64,000 nt of DNA from Whitmania pigra (taxonomy: Eukaryota; Annelida; Clitellata; Hirudinida; Haemopidae). This document shows, in pieces, positions 1 through 13,026 of the stretch. Under the pieces are notes generated by a model, which did no database searches, was not told the origin of the DNA, and saw only the letters and a program-made list of their open reading frames with translations. The number at the start of each line of letters is the position of its first letter. Position 1 is the first letter of the stretch. The stretch lies in the NCBI GenBank assembly GCA_021613335.1, contig JAJTWR010000311.1, forward strand, positions 310,001 through 374,000. Direction: 5' to 3'. The position numbers and the translations under genes were made by a program.

Positions 1-539
1 TAATTGGCAAGAACTTAAGTGATTTGATTCTAATTAAATTCTAGTATTATTAACTAATTAGTAACTAATTAATGGAATCAAACTCAACTAAATTCATGAT
101 GCATCTACACTTTCCATCGGTTTACTATTATAGATAGAAAAATAAAGAGTTCAATAATTAAAAAATCTTGAAAAACATGTGATAGCAGATTTCCGAATTT
201 GATGTTATAATTTGTCACAATAATTTCTAGTAAAGATAAATGCCATATTAACTAATAATGAAACTAAGTATGGTTGCTTAATTATTTAGTAATGCATGAC
301 TTATAAGATATAAATTAGTGAAAATTAAAAACATATTTAATGAGATATTAATTTCTCAAAGATTCCATTAAATTTTAACTGTGCATAATGTAATTACATA
401 TCCAATTTATCAGGTTTATTATATAAAAAAAAGACCTCTTCTGAAATCACTTCCAACGACAACACTCAAAACATCAAAAAAAAAATGTAGGCGGACAATT
501 TATGTCAATAATTTATTGATTATTATAGGTTTTACACCA
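1..539. other. AT-rich DNA, no gene seen
   Basis: Strongly AT-rich sequence with short A runs. I see no splice-bounded coding segment, RNA gene or recognisable repeat here. Confidence 0.6.
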
Positions 540-901
540 ATAATTCTAAATTAACTTTTTAAATGGTCAGAATAACTACAGCTTTCAAAAATGTAATGAT
601 ATAAATACTATTTTAAAGTTAACAAATATGGATAAAGATTATGACCTCATTATTTCAATCCTGTATATTAATGATACTATAAACTATGTACTTCTCAAAT
701 GTGAGATGACTAAACAAATGATAATTCTAAATTAACTTTTTAAATGGTCAGAATAACTACAGCTTTTAAAAATTTAATGATATAAATACCATTTTAAAGT
801 TAACAAACATGGATAAAGATTATGACTTCATTATTTCAATCCTGTATATTACTGATACTATAAACTATGTACTTCTCAAATGTGAGATGACTAAACAAAT
901 G
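540..901. repeat. Two-copy tandem duplication, 181-bp unit
   Basis: A block beginning TAATTCTAAATTAAC and ending GACTAAACAAATG occurs at 540-720 and again head-to-tail at 721-901, differing at only a few positions. The unit is AT-rich, and a short open frame within it is a chance effect. The high identity suggests a recent duplication. No other copy was noticed in the window. Confidence 0.9.
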
Positions 902-2835
902 ATGTTTTTAGATGTCTTTAGTTTTGGACCTATGGCAATTGTATGCAATTGTATGGCTGAGCAAATATTTTTCTCGAATATTTTTCTTAATTTCCTCGCT
1001 TTAGAATGATTCTTTATCAGTTTATTTTGCCATATTTGTTGAAAGATCAACTTTTACTTTTTGATGTCTTGTAATTTGTTGGGCCAGGTCTGGGCCAACG
1101 TTGACTTCCCAAAAAATATATTTTCTTAATTTCAATATACATGCCTCATCCTATGGTCCCTTTATTGGGCCTCAAATGAACTTCAGCAGCAACAGTAATA
1201 ATTAAAGGTCCAAATTTTAAAATAATACAAATGTCCAACCTGCTGCCATTGTGTCTTGATGCCAATCCGTAGCTTCCCCTAATCAGAATTCTTTCGCATT
1301 TTAAAGAAAAAAATATTTAAAACAATTAAGGTAGAGAATGAGTGATGCTGAATAAGTTATCGTCCACCAATGGATTTCTCCCTCCCCGCATCACGACCAC
1401 AGGCCACAAGGCAGGTTACCGGACTCGAGCAAGAGACCTACCGCTTTTAAGCGGAGAGCCGGGCCTACTACAATAGATCAGTGGCTATTATTAGATGCCG
1501 GCGCAACCAATGCGCCTGTCCCATTCCAGCTGCGTTCTCACGACTACGTCTCTGTAGCTCTACACTTATCTATGCTGCCTATCTTTTAGTCGTTTTGTGA
1601 TGCAAACGATTTTTATTACCGTGTTCTAATATCATCCATTGAAGTCATTAAGTTAAACTCACGTCTAATTAAATAAACGAAGTAATTAATCAATCGATCG
1701 AATTAATTAAGAAACTCATTCTAATAAAAATAATAACCCAGTCGAAAGTAAGTTAGATTACTGTTTCCCTATACCAGTTCAGTAAAATGCTATGAATGTA
1801 CATGCTTGAATGAAGTAGAGCAATCGTCGAAATTAAAGCAACGGACGGAGAAAGACCTAATGGCTTATTCACTTCTGAAATTCGCACTGTGAAATTGGGT
1901 CAACGACGAGGAAGGCGCCAAGTGAATGCTTTCTAAGAAATTTTTTCTCAATGAACCATTGGGAGAATTTGTAAGATTTTCTAAGTCACATCCATTATTC
2001 AAATATTCGCGTGTGCGAACCAGTTTTGTTTACCATTTAGACCTAAATAGCACTACGAAGTGTTTGAAACTCGCTGTCACTACAAATATTTTATGTTCGT
2101 TAAAATTTGCCATCCGATACTGATTTATCAAATCATGTACGCCAACCGATTCAACCTTGGCACATTTAAAAGGTATGCAGCACACACCGGCCCCGTACAC
2201 AGGCTTGTTTTCATTCCTTTCTGTCGCAGTCATGATTTATATCTGAGCTCGACCTAGTTTCAAAAATCAGGTCAGGCTGTTTTCTCTAGATTCATCCCGG
2301 ATCCGATAAACAAATGTTTGAGGTGTTGCACGTTCATTCAATTAGACAGTATTTCAGTCATCCTAATTTCCAAAGCGCATCGAACGATTTGTTTTACTTC
2401 CGAAAGAGAGTAGGGGAGAATGAGGCTGGATGGACCACAGAGATACAAAATAATGTAGGGGCGCTATTTTCAACTTTTTCTTAACTGTTTGGATTTTCCT
2501 TTAGTCCATCTGCAACTGCATTCAAATTTGTAGCAAATTTTTCAATGAGAAAATAAATTTGTGGTTCCTTCAATTTAATTATTCTGGAAATATCTTGAAT
2601 ATCTACTAAACTCTACAAAAATAACCTTTTGATTAGCACATAGCTTTTGATTAACATAATTTTTAGTGTTCGTGTTGATCTGCTCGTCGAGTAAAAAAAG
2701 TTTCACGTCATTCGTGGTTTTGTCACAATGGTGCTGCAAATTCCTGAGATTGTATTGAATGAACCTATGTTTTTACAGACCTTCTAATCATAAAACCAAA
2801 ATATCTATAAAATAAAAAAGTTAAAAGACTAAAAA
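902..2835. other. Intergenic DNA with a GC-rich patch
   Basis: No gene recognised. Positions about 1375-1570 are much richer in GC than the surroundings and are probably part of an old retroelement or SINE, but I could not match them to any other repeat in the window. The remainder is AT-rich with only short chance frames. Confidence 0.5.
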
Positions 2836-3030
2836 AAGTCAGCAGAGGCATCTCATATGCTGTTTCGAACGGACTTCCACCCCAAGTAAGAGCCCAACCA
2901 TCTCTGGAACTCTTCGAAGCCCACCTGAAGACTCACCTCTTTAGGTCTTCATTGGACAGCGAGAACTCAAGGCGACTCTGACGCTAAGCACTCGGTGCAT
3001 TATTAATTAGTTATTATTATTATTATTATT
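2836..3030 (+). mobile_element. 3' end of an L2/CR1-like LINE
   Basis: The plus strand reads ISYAVSNGLPPQVRAQ, then SLELFEAHLKTHLFRSSL and a stop. This is the usual last segment of L2/CR1-type ORF2, where a hydrophobic short motif and KTHLF precede the terminator. It is followed by a short UTR and a (TTA)n tail near 3006-3030, as expected for an L2-type 3' end. Everything upstream is missing, so this is a 5'-truncated dead copy. Confidence 0.6.
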
Positions 3031-3160
3031 AAAAGTCAGACAGCTGTACGCAAAGATAGATTAGATAATTGAACCTAACATTAAAAAAAAATAACCTTTT
3101 GATTAGCATTTATTCATTAGATAAAGATTTGGTTTCGATGATATCAATGAGGATTGAAAC

Positions 3161-3295
3161 CAGTCCCGGATTTAGGGGTGGTCGGAGGGCACTGCAGTTG
3201 CCTCCACCACCCAGAAAGCCTTCATTTTTTTATGTTCAGGGGTTTGTGGGCCCCCATTAACCTACGGCACCTCCTCTTAGGTAAATCTGGCTCTG
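3161..3295. mobile_element. 135-bp hAT MITE with 8-bp target duplication
   Basis: The left end CAGTCCCGGATTTA and the reverse complement of the right end, CAGAGCCAGATTTA, form short terminal inverted repeats of the common hAT type. The flanks ATTGAAAC (3153-3160) and ATTGAAGC (3296-3303) match at 7 of 8 bases, as expected for an aged hAT target duplication. There is no coding capacity. Confidence 0.75.
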
Positions 3296-3588
3296 ATTGA
3301 AGCAAGTTTAATAATAAATAATTTAAAAAAATAATAATGTATATTTATATATTAATTATACATTAAAAATTGTTTCACCTAATGATTGTACTCACCCCAG
3401 ATTTTTTTCCTTATACACACACACAAAATTTAAACAAATTTACTACAATTAAAAATTTGTCTCAAAACTTTGGAAAAGTTATGAGAACACGAAATTTCCA
3501 AACGTTGTATTCAGGAAGATTTTATAAATATCTAATGGAAGTTCTTCACTCAAAGCAGTAATGCTGGCAGGTCTCAATCATGGCCTAG

Positions 3589-3840
3589 CGCAGGCATGTC
3601 AAACACGCGGTCCTTTGCAAGCCCACATGGGCCCGCTCAAATTATTTATTTAATGACCAAAATGTAAGTTTAAACTTTAAAACCAACAAACATCTATTTA
3701 CGTTCTTCATATTTTTTTCGGTTATCGCCTGTTTGGGTTTAAAATGGTTACTGCACCTCCAGCTAATAAGAAAAGGAAATTTGATGAAGAAAAGCGAGTG
3801 TTTCAAAAAAAGGGAAAGTATCTGGGAATAGGGATATCTG
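3589..3840 (+). pseudogene. 5' end of a hAT transposon of the GTF2IRD2/ZBED type
   Basis: A hAT-like end CAGGCATGTCAAACACGCGG at 3589 is followed by a start codon at 3744. The peptide begins MVTAPPANKKRKFDEEKRVF, typical of the N-terminus of GTF2IRD2/ZBED-like hAT transposases, where KRK and the RxFQ motif open the BED-type region. The frame is lost by about 3830 and no downstream transposase is present. It is a fragment only. Confidence 0.5.
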
Positions 3841-5259
3841 CAGGGTCATGATTTCAGCTTTTTCCAAGAGGGGCAAACTCTCGCACAACTTGAGAAGACG
3901 ACCTTTTATTGCTTCTAGCCAAAATTCAAGGGGGCAAACCTTCGCAAAATATGAAGAGATGAATTATTTTTGCGTCTAGTCTAAAATCAGGTGGGGCGTT
4001 GTAGAAACTTCACAATGTTTGCAGCGAGAATTATGTCCATGTTCCGTTCCACCTATGCGTGATTGGACCCACGGCCTTTTTTCTAAAACAAGTGAGGTTT
4101 TAGCGTATTTTAATAACTTAATCTCTTGGGTTAGGGTTAGGATTAAGGTTTGAGTTGGAGTAAGGTTAAGGTTAGGGGTAATAATTTGATAATTTAATTC
4201 AAACTTTTCCGATGAGTCTAATTCCCTAACTAATATTAAATTAATTTCATTTTGATTTACTTTTAAGGCCATAACTACGCCCCTCAAGTTCATGAATATT
4301 CGCATACAATTAGTATACTAATCACATCCGTTGTTTAGCCACAGCCGTCTTTCTAGGTTCCTCCATTTTGAAGCAAATTCACTCACCAGACACAGCAAAC
4401 TTTGTAATAGAACTTTGTTAGTCGGGGCTGACTGGTTAGTTTTCGGAATCTCTTAACTTTTAACTGAATTGTATAAAATTGTTTCTAAAGTAATACACGA
4501 AAGAACGAAATGTGAACAAAGTGATAAAACCCACCACACAAGGCAGTAAAGTTAAGAAAAAAATGCGACTATATAATAAAATTACTCAATACCAAAATCC
4601 ACAACGTGTTGACAGGTATAAGTTAACAATTACCTTAATTCACATTCAGTTTATGTCCATGAAAACTTCAACGATAAAAAGATCACAAAATTTTAGGTTA
4701 AACAGTCGATTTCCTCTACATACGACGAGCACGGACAGTGACGTTGTCATTATCTATCAGGCGGTCAGACATCTTTTCATCACAATCAAATTCGCAGATT
4801 TTCGCAAAAATTTGCAAATTTTGCCTCGGCTACAAAATAATTTACAGCTTCGCTCACTGCGCCATTCCAGAAATACTTCATATAAGACTTCATATCGCCT
4901 CAAATATGTCATCCCCTCTGATTGCGAATAATGCTCCATCAATCGAGTCAACCGAATGATCAAACTCTGGACTTCTCCACCAAATAAAATATTCAGCTCC
5001 TCAACCTATGTCGATTTCAATCTCCACCGACAAACATCTTACATTTAAACGATTTAAATTCTTATTTGCCTGCATTACAATTTTGCTAAAAGTTGTGTTA
5101 CTGGTCATTAGAGAACCGTTCTCATTTTAATTAAATAAATAAAAATATTTTATTTAAAATACGTTCAAAAAATTCATCGAGTTCATTGTGTGGTGGTAAG
5201 TAATATTACAATGGCACCTGCAAAGAAATATGTGTAAATACTATTCAGGACCAGAATTT
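3841..5259. other. Intergenic DNA with a dispersed repeat
   Basis: Positions about 3976-4440 belong to a dispersed repeat that recurs near 45.8, 47.7 and 53.8 kb. It contains degenerate GGGTTAGG runs and the block TCCTCCATTTTGAAGC. A 139-residue open frame at 4512-4931 (+) begins MNKVIKPTTQGSKVKKKM, is basic and has no motif I recognise. In DNA this AT-rich I do not call it a gene. Confidence 0.5.
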
Positions 5260-8200
5260 TCAATTACTTGTTTCACATAAACAAATTTGATTAAATATAA
5301 AAATTAAGATTGCGACGGCTTGAAACGTATTTTTATAAATATACTGCCAATTGAGTGGAGTATTGGCCCCAGATTTTTGAATTTTGTTCGCCAATGGATC
5401 TGAAAGAAAAATTGATAAAACATTAAGCAATGTTTGAAATAAAGCTTGCAAATAGGAACACTTCAATTTTGCTCGAGGAAGTGTCCCCATGAACGAGTTC
5501 CTGTTATATGCTAAACTGAAGTAGATATCGGTGGAATTTCGGTTTCGGCTTCGGTGAAGAAAGTTGACATTTTAGCATTATCGGCATACGCCGAAATAAA
5601 AAAAATATTTTTCGATTTTTGAATTAAGTTTTTATTGATAAAAAATCCATAAAAATAGAGCATACTCTATACAAATTACATTATATATGATCTTATTAAA
5701 TTCATGGATTAAATTATTTCTATCACCACAATTGTTAAACGATAGAATGTTGTTATTGAAAGCATAAATTACCTTCCTTTTTTTTGAACTGATAAAACGC
5801 TTCAAATCCAGTTGAATCGTAAACATCATTGGATTTGAAAGTGACCCTGAAGAAGTTGCCGTCTGAACTGACAGTTTTTTGTATTTGTTCTCTCTTTGCT
5901 CCACAAATTCTACTCATCTTTCGGTCGATTAATCTAACATTGAAATTAGAAAATTCAACGTAGTCACTCTGAGTATCGACATCGCACCTTTAAAAGAAAC
6001 CAGCCATTTCTAAAAGTTAATTAGATTGTCCAGAATCTCCATTTCCTAAAATTACTCACGCTGGAGGAATCCCTTCAACGTCAAAAGTCTTAAGAGTAAT
6101 AAATATACTTTCCGATTGTTTTCCATAAAAGAGGTAGTGACATTCTGTGTTTCGTGGATAGAGACCAGGGAAATTTGGAGATGTAAAAGTACCGTTTATC
6201 GATGTTTCACTACGATATGTGAATCCACATTCTGGATCAGATTAAAATATCTTTATTTATTAATAAATCACGGCTTCATGTGAAACATACCCATGTCATC
6301 ATCTTGTAAGCCGCTGGAAATGCCAAAATCTGACAATAAAATAACTTTTTATAACATAGCCTCGGCAACCATTCATCCACTCACAGTAAACAAAAATCAT
6401 TAAATTGAATACGGACCCTTAATCTGATAAATAATTTGTCATTAAAAAACCGTACAGTAGTGAGTAGAGATAAAGGATGTAATTATGAGATTGTATAAAA
6501 CATTAGTGAACTCACATTTAGTGTACTGTGTACAAATTTGGAACCAAAATTTGAGAAAGGACGTGGGATTGTCAGAAGGAGTACAAAGAAGTGCAACCAG
6601 GATAACAAATAGATTTTGAAAGCTGAGTTGTGAGAAAAGGTTAAGTAGATGTAAGCTCAATTTTCTGGAAAAGAGATGAAGTAGAGGGGACCTCAATCTC
6701 ATCAAAGCCTCCAAAATCTTATCGGGAAGGGAATGCCTTTTACCTCAACAGTTTTTCGAAGCCACCAAAAGTGCTTCTACTTGAGATTTTATGTTATATA
6801 AGGGAAGTTTCGGGAAACTTAACAAATAATTGTCTCAGCAGAGTGGTTATCCTATGGAATAAACTGGATAAGGAAACCATCCTTGAGGATGCGGTAGATA
6901 AATTTAAGATATACCTAAGTAAATTTGGATATTAGAGTTGAAAAGATCCCGGTCTTCTAACCACTACAAATAATTGTTATATTAAGATATCTGACTATTA
7001 TCCAAATCACTTAAATCGGTAAAATGTTGGTTTTCTTAAAACGAATGAATACAAAATTTTATGGTCCGCCCTATAAATCAGAGTTTTAATGTTCATTATT
7101 GAGTTAAGTCTGAGATAGTGCACGGCTCTAGCAGAACTGTTTTTGGCAGCCAAAATGCCTTCTAAATTAAATGGCGTTGTAACTGTTATTTTAAGATCGC
7201 TAATGAAGTGTGTAATTTTTTCCACTTTCAAAAAGTTTCTCAATGATCATAAGTTTTTTAGATCAGGATATCAGTATTTCTATGAATATACTACCAACAT
7301 TTTATGTTTTATTCATGTTTTCTTTTTTCTTCTATTTATATACTTTACATGTTGTCAATGCATACCGCTCTGATAAAAGAAATATTAATAACCCAGTATT
7401 TTTATGAGATTTATAAATACTTGAATGAACCAACACCAAATAAATAATTTGGGTTTGTTATTCTATATTTCACTTTTTCATAAATTAATCAAAATCTTTT
7501 AATCAACCAACCTGTGACAAAGTTATAAATCGCTTTAAACCCTCTCGTCTTTCGATCATCTATATCTCGTTGCTTTGAAGAAAAGATTACTTCCATTCGA
7601 CTGTCGTGACTCATGAGCTGATGGGGAACATTGCGACCACATTGACTGATCAGGTTTCTAGTTTCTCCCTTAATGTTAACACTGACCGTTAAGATATCGA
7701 AATCTTCACATCTGAAAGTTATTTTGCTGGTGTTCACATATATGACTCACTTGCTTGATCGACACAAATTAAAACTTTAGAAACCAAATCAAGTAAAGCG
7801 AGCAAGTTTATGTGAGCGTTAGGGTATGTTCACATAATATCAGCAATAACATACATTAATTTTTATATTTTAATCTGGACATGGTAATGGGTAATGATTA
7901 TAATGACAAGCACTATATCCGAGACATAATATATGAAGTTAAAGAAGGGTACTACAACTGGGGGACTCGGACTCTTGCCACTTTCTTTTATTTTGATTGA
8001 TTCGTTCCGCCAATTTGAGTGAATCAACGCATGATAAACTTACCAAATGACAGCGGGGGTCATACTTGAATTCCGATTCAAGTAATCTTTAGTATTCGAT
8101 GCTTAATTTTATTTGGTCGTGATGGCCTAGAAATTTCTAATTGGATCCCGAGATACAGAGGTTTGGGAGCCCTTGACCTAATTCATTTGCAAATTGGATA

Positions 8201-11200
8201 GATGGCTCAGCTTTCATGCCAGTCAGAGTGCAATACAACACAATTCATATGCCGATCCAAATGTTGACATGCTGCATCACATCTTCCACCCCGTTATGCT
8301 GGCTGAACCGCCCTCGCAAATCTGTTATGCTACACTCTCCTCTCCTTTTTTTGAGAAATCACCTTTTAAGTAACTTTTTCCTTCTAAGCAACAGGCACAT
8401 TTCTCCTATAATAATTTTTCTGAAGTTGTTTGCGCTTTATTTGAGTTTTTGCAAGAAATGTCTGAACCAGAACATTAAATTATTAATTACATTATCACTA
8501 TGGAGTAACTGTGATAGAAAAGCCAAATAACTATTTAATAAAATCTCGCTGCTGATGTAGCCAGCTCGCAAGTAGAAGGAGCAAACTCGGGGAGTTATTT
8601 ATTTGTTTATAGTCCGTTGACTCAGGGAGAGATGAAGGGTAAGGAAATATCGCTGCCAGTGAGTCACTAGGCGACTAAATGAACTGCCACTTTTGTAGCT
8701 TTTCAAACTTGGAATGAGGAGAGATTAGAATAAAAGTGATTTACTAGAAATGTCCATATATTCATGAATATTTCAGCTATTCAGTTATTTTAAAAACATC
8801 TAGGTAAAAAAGTGTTGAAAGATAGCTTACTTTATTTAATTTTAACAGCCATTTCCATAAACATGCGTGCACTATTTTGTTATTTCATACAAAGTAAATT
8901 TTAATAATAAAATTTCAAGTTATTTTTGATTACTTAAATTAATATTACAAATTTTTATAAAAAGCATTCTACTTCAGCCCGAGCAACATCTAGTTTCATA
9001 CAAATTAAATCCTGAAGCTACTCATACGTGCACTGCTAGGATAAATCATGAAACGAATAAGTTAGGAAAAAAACATTATTAAAACATTTTTCACCTACTC
9101 GTGTGGGTCAATTTGTTCTTCAGGGCCGGAGAGATCAAAGTCTACAAAAATGATCTGAACTTTTTCGTTTCCATTGCCTTTAAACGTATAGAAACAAATG
9201 GTCGGAGAAGGAGAAGGTGCTGAATATCCAGGCGAAGTAAAGTAGCCAGACTTGGATAGTGTACTAGTGTACGTGTGGTTGCATTTAGGAGTTAATTGGT
9301 GAGCGGGTGTGAAGGGTGTCGTGATTGAACTTTGATTAAGAAGCGGTTGAAAAGCTGCAACTAAAAAGACATTTATTTGCTATGAGTGTTTGAATTTTCT
9401 TCAATTACTTGAAGTGATTTTAGTATTGCTCGTAAGGGACTTTGACTTTGTGTCCTGAGCGGTACCACTTAAAACATCGTATTAGCGCATTTTTTTAAAA
9501 ACAAATAATCTGCTAGGCATTATGAAAACAGTAAGCGCGTTTTTACGTTTTTGTTCATTATAGAACATGATTTATTTACTCCTTTATGCAAAAACTACGA
9601 GTCATTGGGGTCGCGCGCAAATGACGCCCCTGATCGGATTGTACCGAATCCAAAATCAGTGCCGAAGCTGACATTTTGAATGAACTCCAGAGAAAGATTA
9701 AATGATAAATCAAGTGAACCGGAATTGCAAGAAAGATATTTCGGGCTCATACGCACAGTGAACAGGAGTTATCAAGCGAGAAGGGGGTAAACGGAAAAAG
9801 ATCGTGTCTTTAAGGTAGTTACAGCAAGATGGATGGACCACATGGTAAGACCTGTTTCATCAGTTGGAATAAGACATAGAGAATATATCCGTATCGATTG
9901 GCCTTCGTGATAAGATCGATATAACCAGCTATCTTCTAAAGACAATTTTCGAAAATGGGTTTTGGGAAGACTGTCTATGCAGAGGCGTAGCTAAAGGGGG
10001 GCGGGGGGGTACATATGTCCCCGGGCGCCAAGATACAGGGGCGCCAAAATAAGGCTTAATGCATCTTTGGGACAGGATCGACACAGTGATCTTGCTCTTC
10101 TTAGTATAGAAAGGGAAACGCTTGAGAAAACAGACTTTGATGACGTTATTGATCAGTTTGCAACTGTTAAATCAAGAAAAATAAATCTATTTTAGACATT
10201 ATTAGACTACTTTCTTAGACTGTGACTGATTGGGTGAAGCATGCGCTACTATTTGTTGAACGTTTTTTCACTTTTAAATGGATGCCTTGTGCCATTTTTA
10301 TTTTAATTTTGATTTTTATTTCAATTTCAAATTTAGTGTAATACAGTAAGATTAAATATATAGACATAGAAAAGGGCGCCAATTCTATAGTTTGCCCCCG
10401 GGCGCAAAATACCCAGGCTACGCCTCTGTGTCTATGATGCTTTTGATTTCAAAAGGAATCAAGCTAATCTACGGCATAACAATGAATTAACTGCAGTTGG
10501 GATTGGTGCTTTCGTGCATGCAATATTTTTATGTTATCTGTGTATAATTTCAGCTCAACTTACTGAAACTTTTGTCTTCATTTATTGAATTAGGTTCTAT
10601 AGGAAAGTCTCTGGCGATTAAAGATTCTGCAATTGTATAAATCAAAGTAAAAAATGAACATTTATGAAACATGAAACACAATCAAAATCACCCTGAAGCT
10701 CAAATTCTCCGTCTTGTTTCCAACTCTCCCCAATAACAGACATATTTCTAGTTTCAACTGCAACTTGATTGGCATAATATTTAGAGTGTAAGTTGAAAAT
10801 GTGGCTTGTGGTATTTTTTCCGCGAGAAGGAATAGGTGTGAAAAATTTAAAACTTGCGGAAAATCCTTTCCTTTGTCTTCTAGAATCAGATTTGAATTCA
10901 ACAAGAGCAGTGTTATAGGAAGAAATCACTCGGTCAGCTTTTCGCATGCCGCAAAATCTTGCCGATATTGGAGATAAGTGATCTATTCCATCTCTCACTA
11001 TAATTTGGTCAGAGCTATCTTCACAACTAAAAATAAAAAATTCCCTATCATTTTCTAATTTGTATTAGGGGTTTGATTTTACTTTGTCCCATCTTCTTCG
11101 AGCTCAATTTCATCAAATAGCAAGGCCACTCGTTCGTCAGTCTTTCCATAAAAATTATACAAACAACGGCTATTAGGAAGATAATTTTGTGGGTAAGATG

Positions 11201-12010
11201 GAGAAAAAAACTTTCCTTTCTGTAATAAATTACTGCTGTTAAAGTCATAAATACATGTGCTGCCCCATCTCATACTTGTACTTGTTTGGAATTCACCTGA
11301 AAATGATAATTATTAATTCGGTTTCACTGTTAATGTTCCAATATTTTATTAAATTCAATTTCAAATTTACTTTTTTTATAAAATCTAAATGCTCCTTTAA
11401 ATCCTGAATGATTTGTAGGTATGTTATCTGTATGAAATTCAAATATTAAGAATGGCGTTGATGAGTAGTGTCTGTTCGAAATCATAGATAAATCTCCACA
11501 GATTTCATAATTCCATTCATCGCGTTCATTTACTTCGGGATTCTTCAAATCCAAGAAGAACTTCAAATAATCACCACATCTGGCGACAGTAAAATAATGA
11601 TTAACCAAATAAAGTTAATGTGAAATAAATATTTATTAACCTATTGGTTACTGGAGGCTGGGTGCTGAAATCGGTAAAATGTAGTTCGACAATATCTTCC
11701 AAAAAACCGATAAACGTGTATAAAATGCAGTTAATTAGTGGAGGATAAGGAGAGGGATAATTTGGAGAATTAAATAGTCCGTTTTCTCGAAAAGTGCTTT
11801 TTCTCATTACTACGCACTCGCAAGCTACAATACAAATTCTTCAATCAAACGACACATGTTGAAGTTTTAATGATAAATGAAAAGATGTTCAATCAATGCT
11901 AACAAAATTTCAAGTGAGAATAAATCACAACCTGGATTCACGGCAATGATTTTTGAAAGTAGTAATTTAAAAAGTATAACCTTATAAGCTAATTTGAACT
12001 TATATTGCAT
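5260..12010 (-). CDS. sol-1: SOL-1-like four-CUB-domain membrane protein (11 exons)
   Basis: Exons: 11932-12010, 11641-11824, 11371-11579, 11083-11296, 10692-11026, 9099-9360, 7512-7711, 6291-6329, 6060-6231, 5773-5987, 5260-5399. They total 2049 bases (682 residues), and every junction phase agrees. The first exon gives a basic start plus hydrophobic segment (YKVILFKLLLSKIIAV), a likely signal peptide. Four CUB domains follow, each split over two or three exons, with CUB hallmarks such as GLFNSPNYPSPYPP, FFSPSYPQNY, GYFTSPGYSAPSP and GTFTSPNFPGLYPRNTECHY. The last exon, after the acceptor TTTCTTTCAG, ends in a hydrophobic stretch (FQAVAILIFIFNQICLC), which suggests a GPI-anchor signal or a terminal membrane segment. 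Four extracellular CUBs and the DYVEFSNF block fit suppressor of lurcher 1, an auxiliary subunit of AMPA-type glutamate receptors in C. elegans; that role is by family. A LINE relic sits in intron 7 and a hAT element in intron 5. Confidence 0.8.
6480..6940 (+). pseudogene. Dead CR1/Jockey-like LINE C-terminus in a sol-1 intron
   Basis: On the plus strand, antisense to the host gene, broken frames read LRLYKTLVNSHLVYCVQIWN, then VQRSATRITNRF and LIKASKILSGRECLL. This is the segment after the reverse transcriptase fingers in CR1/Jockey-like LINEs. Multiple stops and frame changes show that it is old. No 3' tail or target duplication was seen. Confidence 0.6.
9980..10428 (+). mobile_element. Deleted hAT transposon keeping the transposase C-terminus
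   Basis: The ends are inverted repeats: CAGAGGCGTAGC on the left and the reverse complement CAGAGGCGTAGCC on the right, each continuing into G-rich sequence. An exact 8-bp target duplication TGTCTATG flanks it (9972-9979 and 10429-10436). Inside, about 10085-10195 reads SIERETLEKTDFDDVIDQFA followed by TVKSRKINLF and a stop, the tail of a ZMYM1-like hAT transposase. It is an internally deleted, non-autonomous copy lying in sol-1 intron 5. Confidence 0.85.
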
Positions 12011-13026
12011 TGAAATGATCCAAATATATTCCAAGGTTTCCTAGATCAGTTTGGATTGGTTTATATTTATCAGAAATGAAGTAAACTGCATAATTTAGAA
12101 ATTCTTTAAGTTTGAATCTGTTTATTTTCAACAGTTAACGCTTTTTATTATTAGAGTCAACAAAATATTATTACAAATATCCAATCAAAATTAAACTATG
12201 AAAATTTATTATGACATATTCAACCGTTTTAAGAGATTGCGGTTTCTCAATAAAAAAATGCAACTTAATTCGGCAAGATCTTCATTGTGAACCACGTATC
12301 GACGCAGCACAAGCATAGAAAAGCCTCTACTGCGAAGGCCACAGATGAGCAGGCAGCAAATTTTTCAATGCAACAAATTTATTAAAATTTATCTCAAAAT
12401 ACCATTAAAACATTACCTCAATTTATTTTCTGAAAATTTAATTTGTTTGCATTGTACATAATGGATTTAATAGTTGAAAAATTATGGATTAGTAATATTT
12501 TTGAAAAAATTATTTTATGCAGCATCCTAATATATATGCCTATACTTCTAAAAACAGTGCAGATAATTTTCGTTATGATTATCGTAGTGTCTTTTACATC
12601 ACAAAGCGTCATAAAATTCCAAATGGCTTGCGAGAGCCTTTTTTTTAGTTACAAACTTGAGATAAGGTCAAGAAATGCATTCCCACAATTCCCATAATAA
12701 CAATAATCATAATATCCTCTCAAAAGCTCTAGTTTGGGTACAAAATGTTGAGCATCCACCACTTCTTGTTACCACCAGTTTTGCCAGCGGGATTTTAAAA
12801 AAAGACCAAGGTCGCAATCGCATTATGTACACATACACCACCCTAATTTGTCCGATTTTGTTACGTCGCGGGCACGCTTCCGCTTTTCGTTGTTCTGATT
12901 GTAAATAAACTTGGTTAAAAATGACAAGACTGAAAAATGACTAAGTATATATATTACTAAATAGCTAAATTATTATTTTGGACTCTAGGTAACTTCAAAG
13001 CTTGATAGTGCCATTTAAATGGTGCA
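12011..13026. other. 5' flank of sol-1, no gene seen
   Basis: AT-rich DNA upstream of the sol-1 start codon. It should hold that gene's promoter, but I see no TATA box or initiator that I would defend. Open frames here of 64-84 codons lack motifs. Confidence 0.45.

Noticed and set aside
4120..4190. TTAGGG-like runs suggesting an interstitial telomere
   Set aside because: Units are irregular, occur inside a dispersed repeat in both orientations, and no array of exact units exists.
4512..4931. 139-codon plus-strand frame MNKVIKPTTQ...
   Set aside because: Basic, low-complexity, no motif, and it sits next to a dispersed repeat. Length is within chance for AT-rich DNA with few stops in one frame.
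8216..8530. 104-codon plus-strand frame
   Set aside because: Antisense within a sol-1 intron; no motif.
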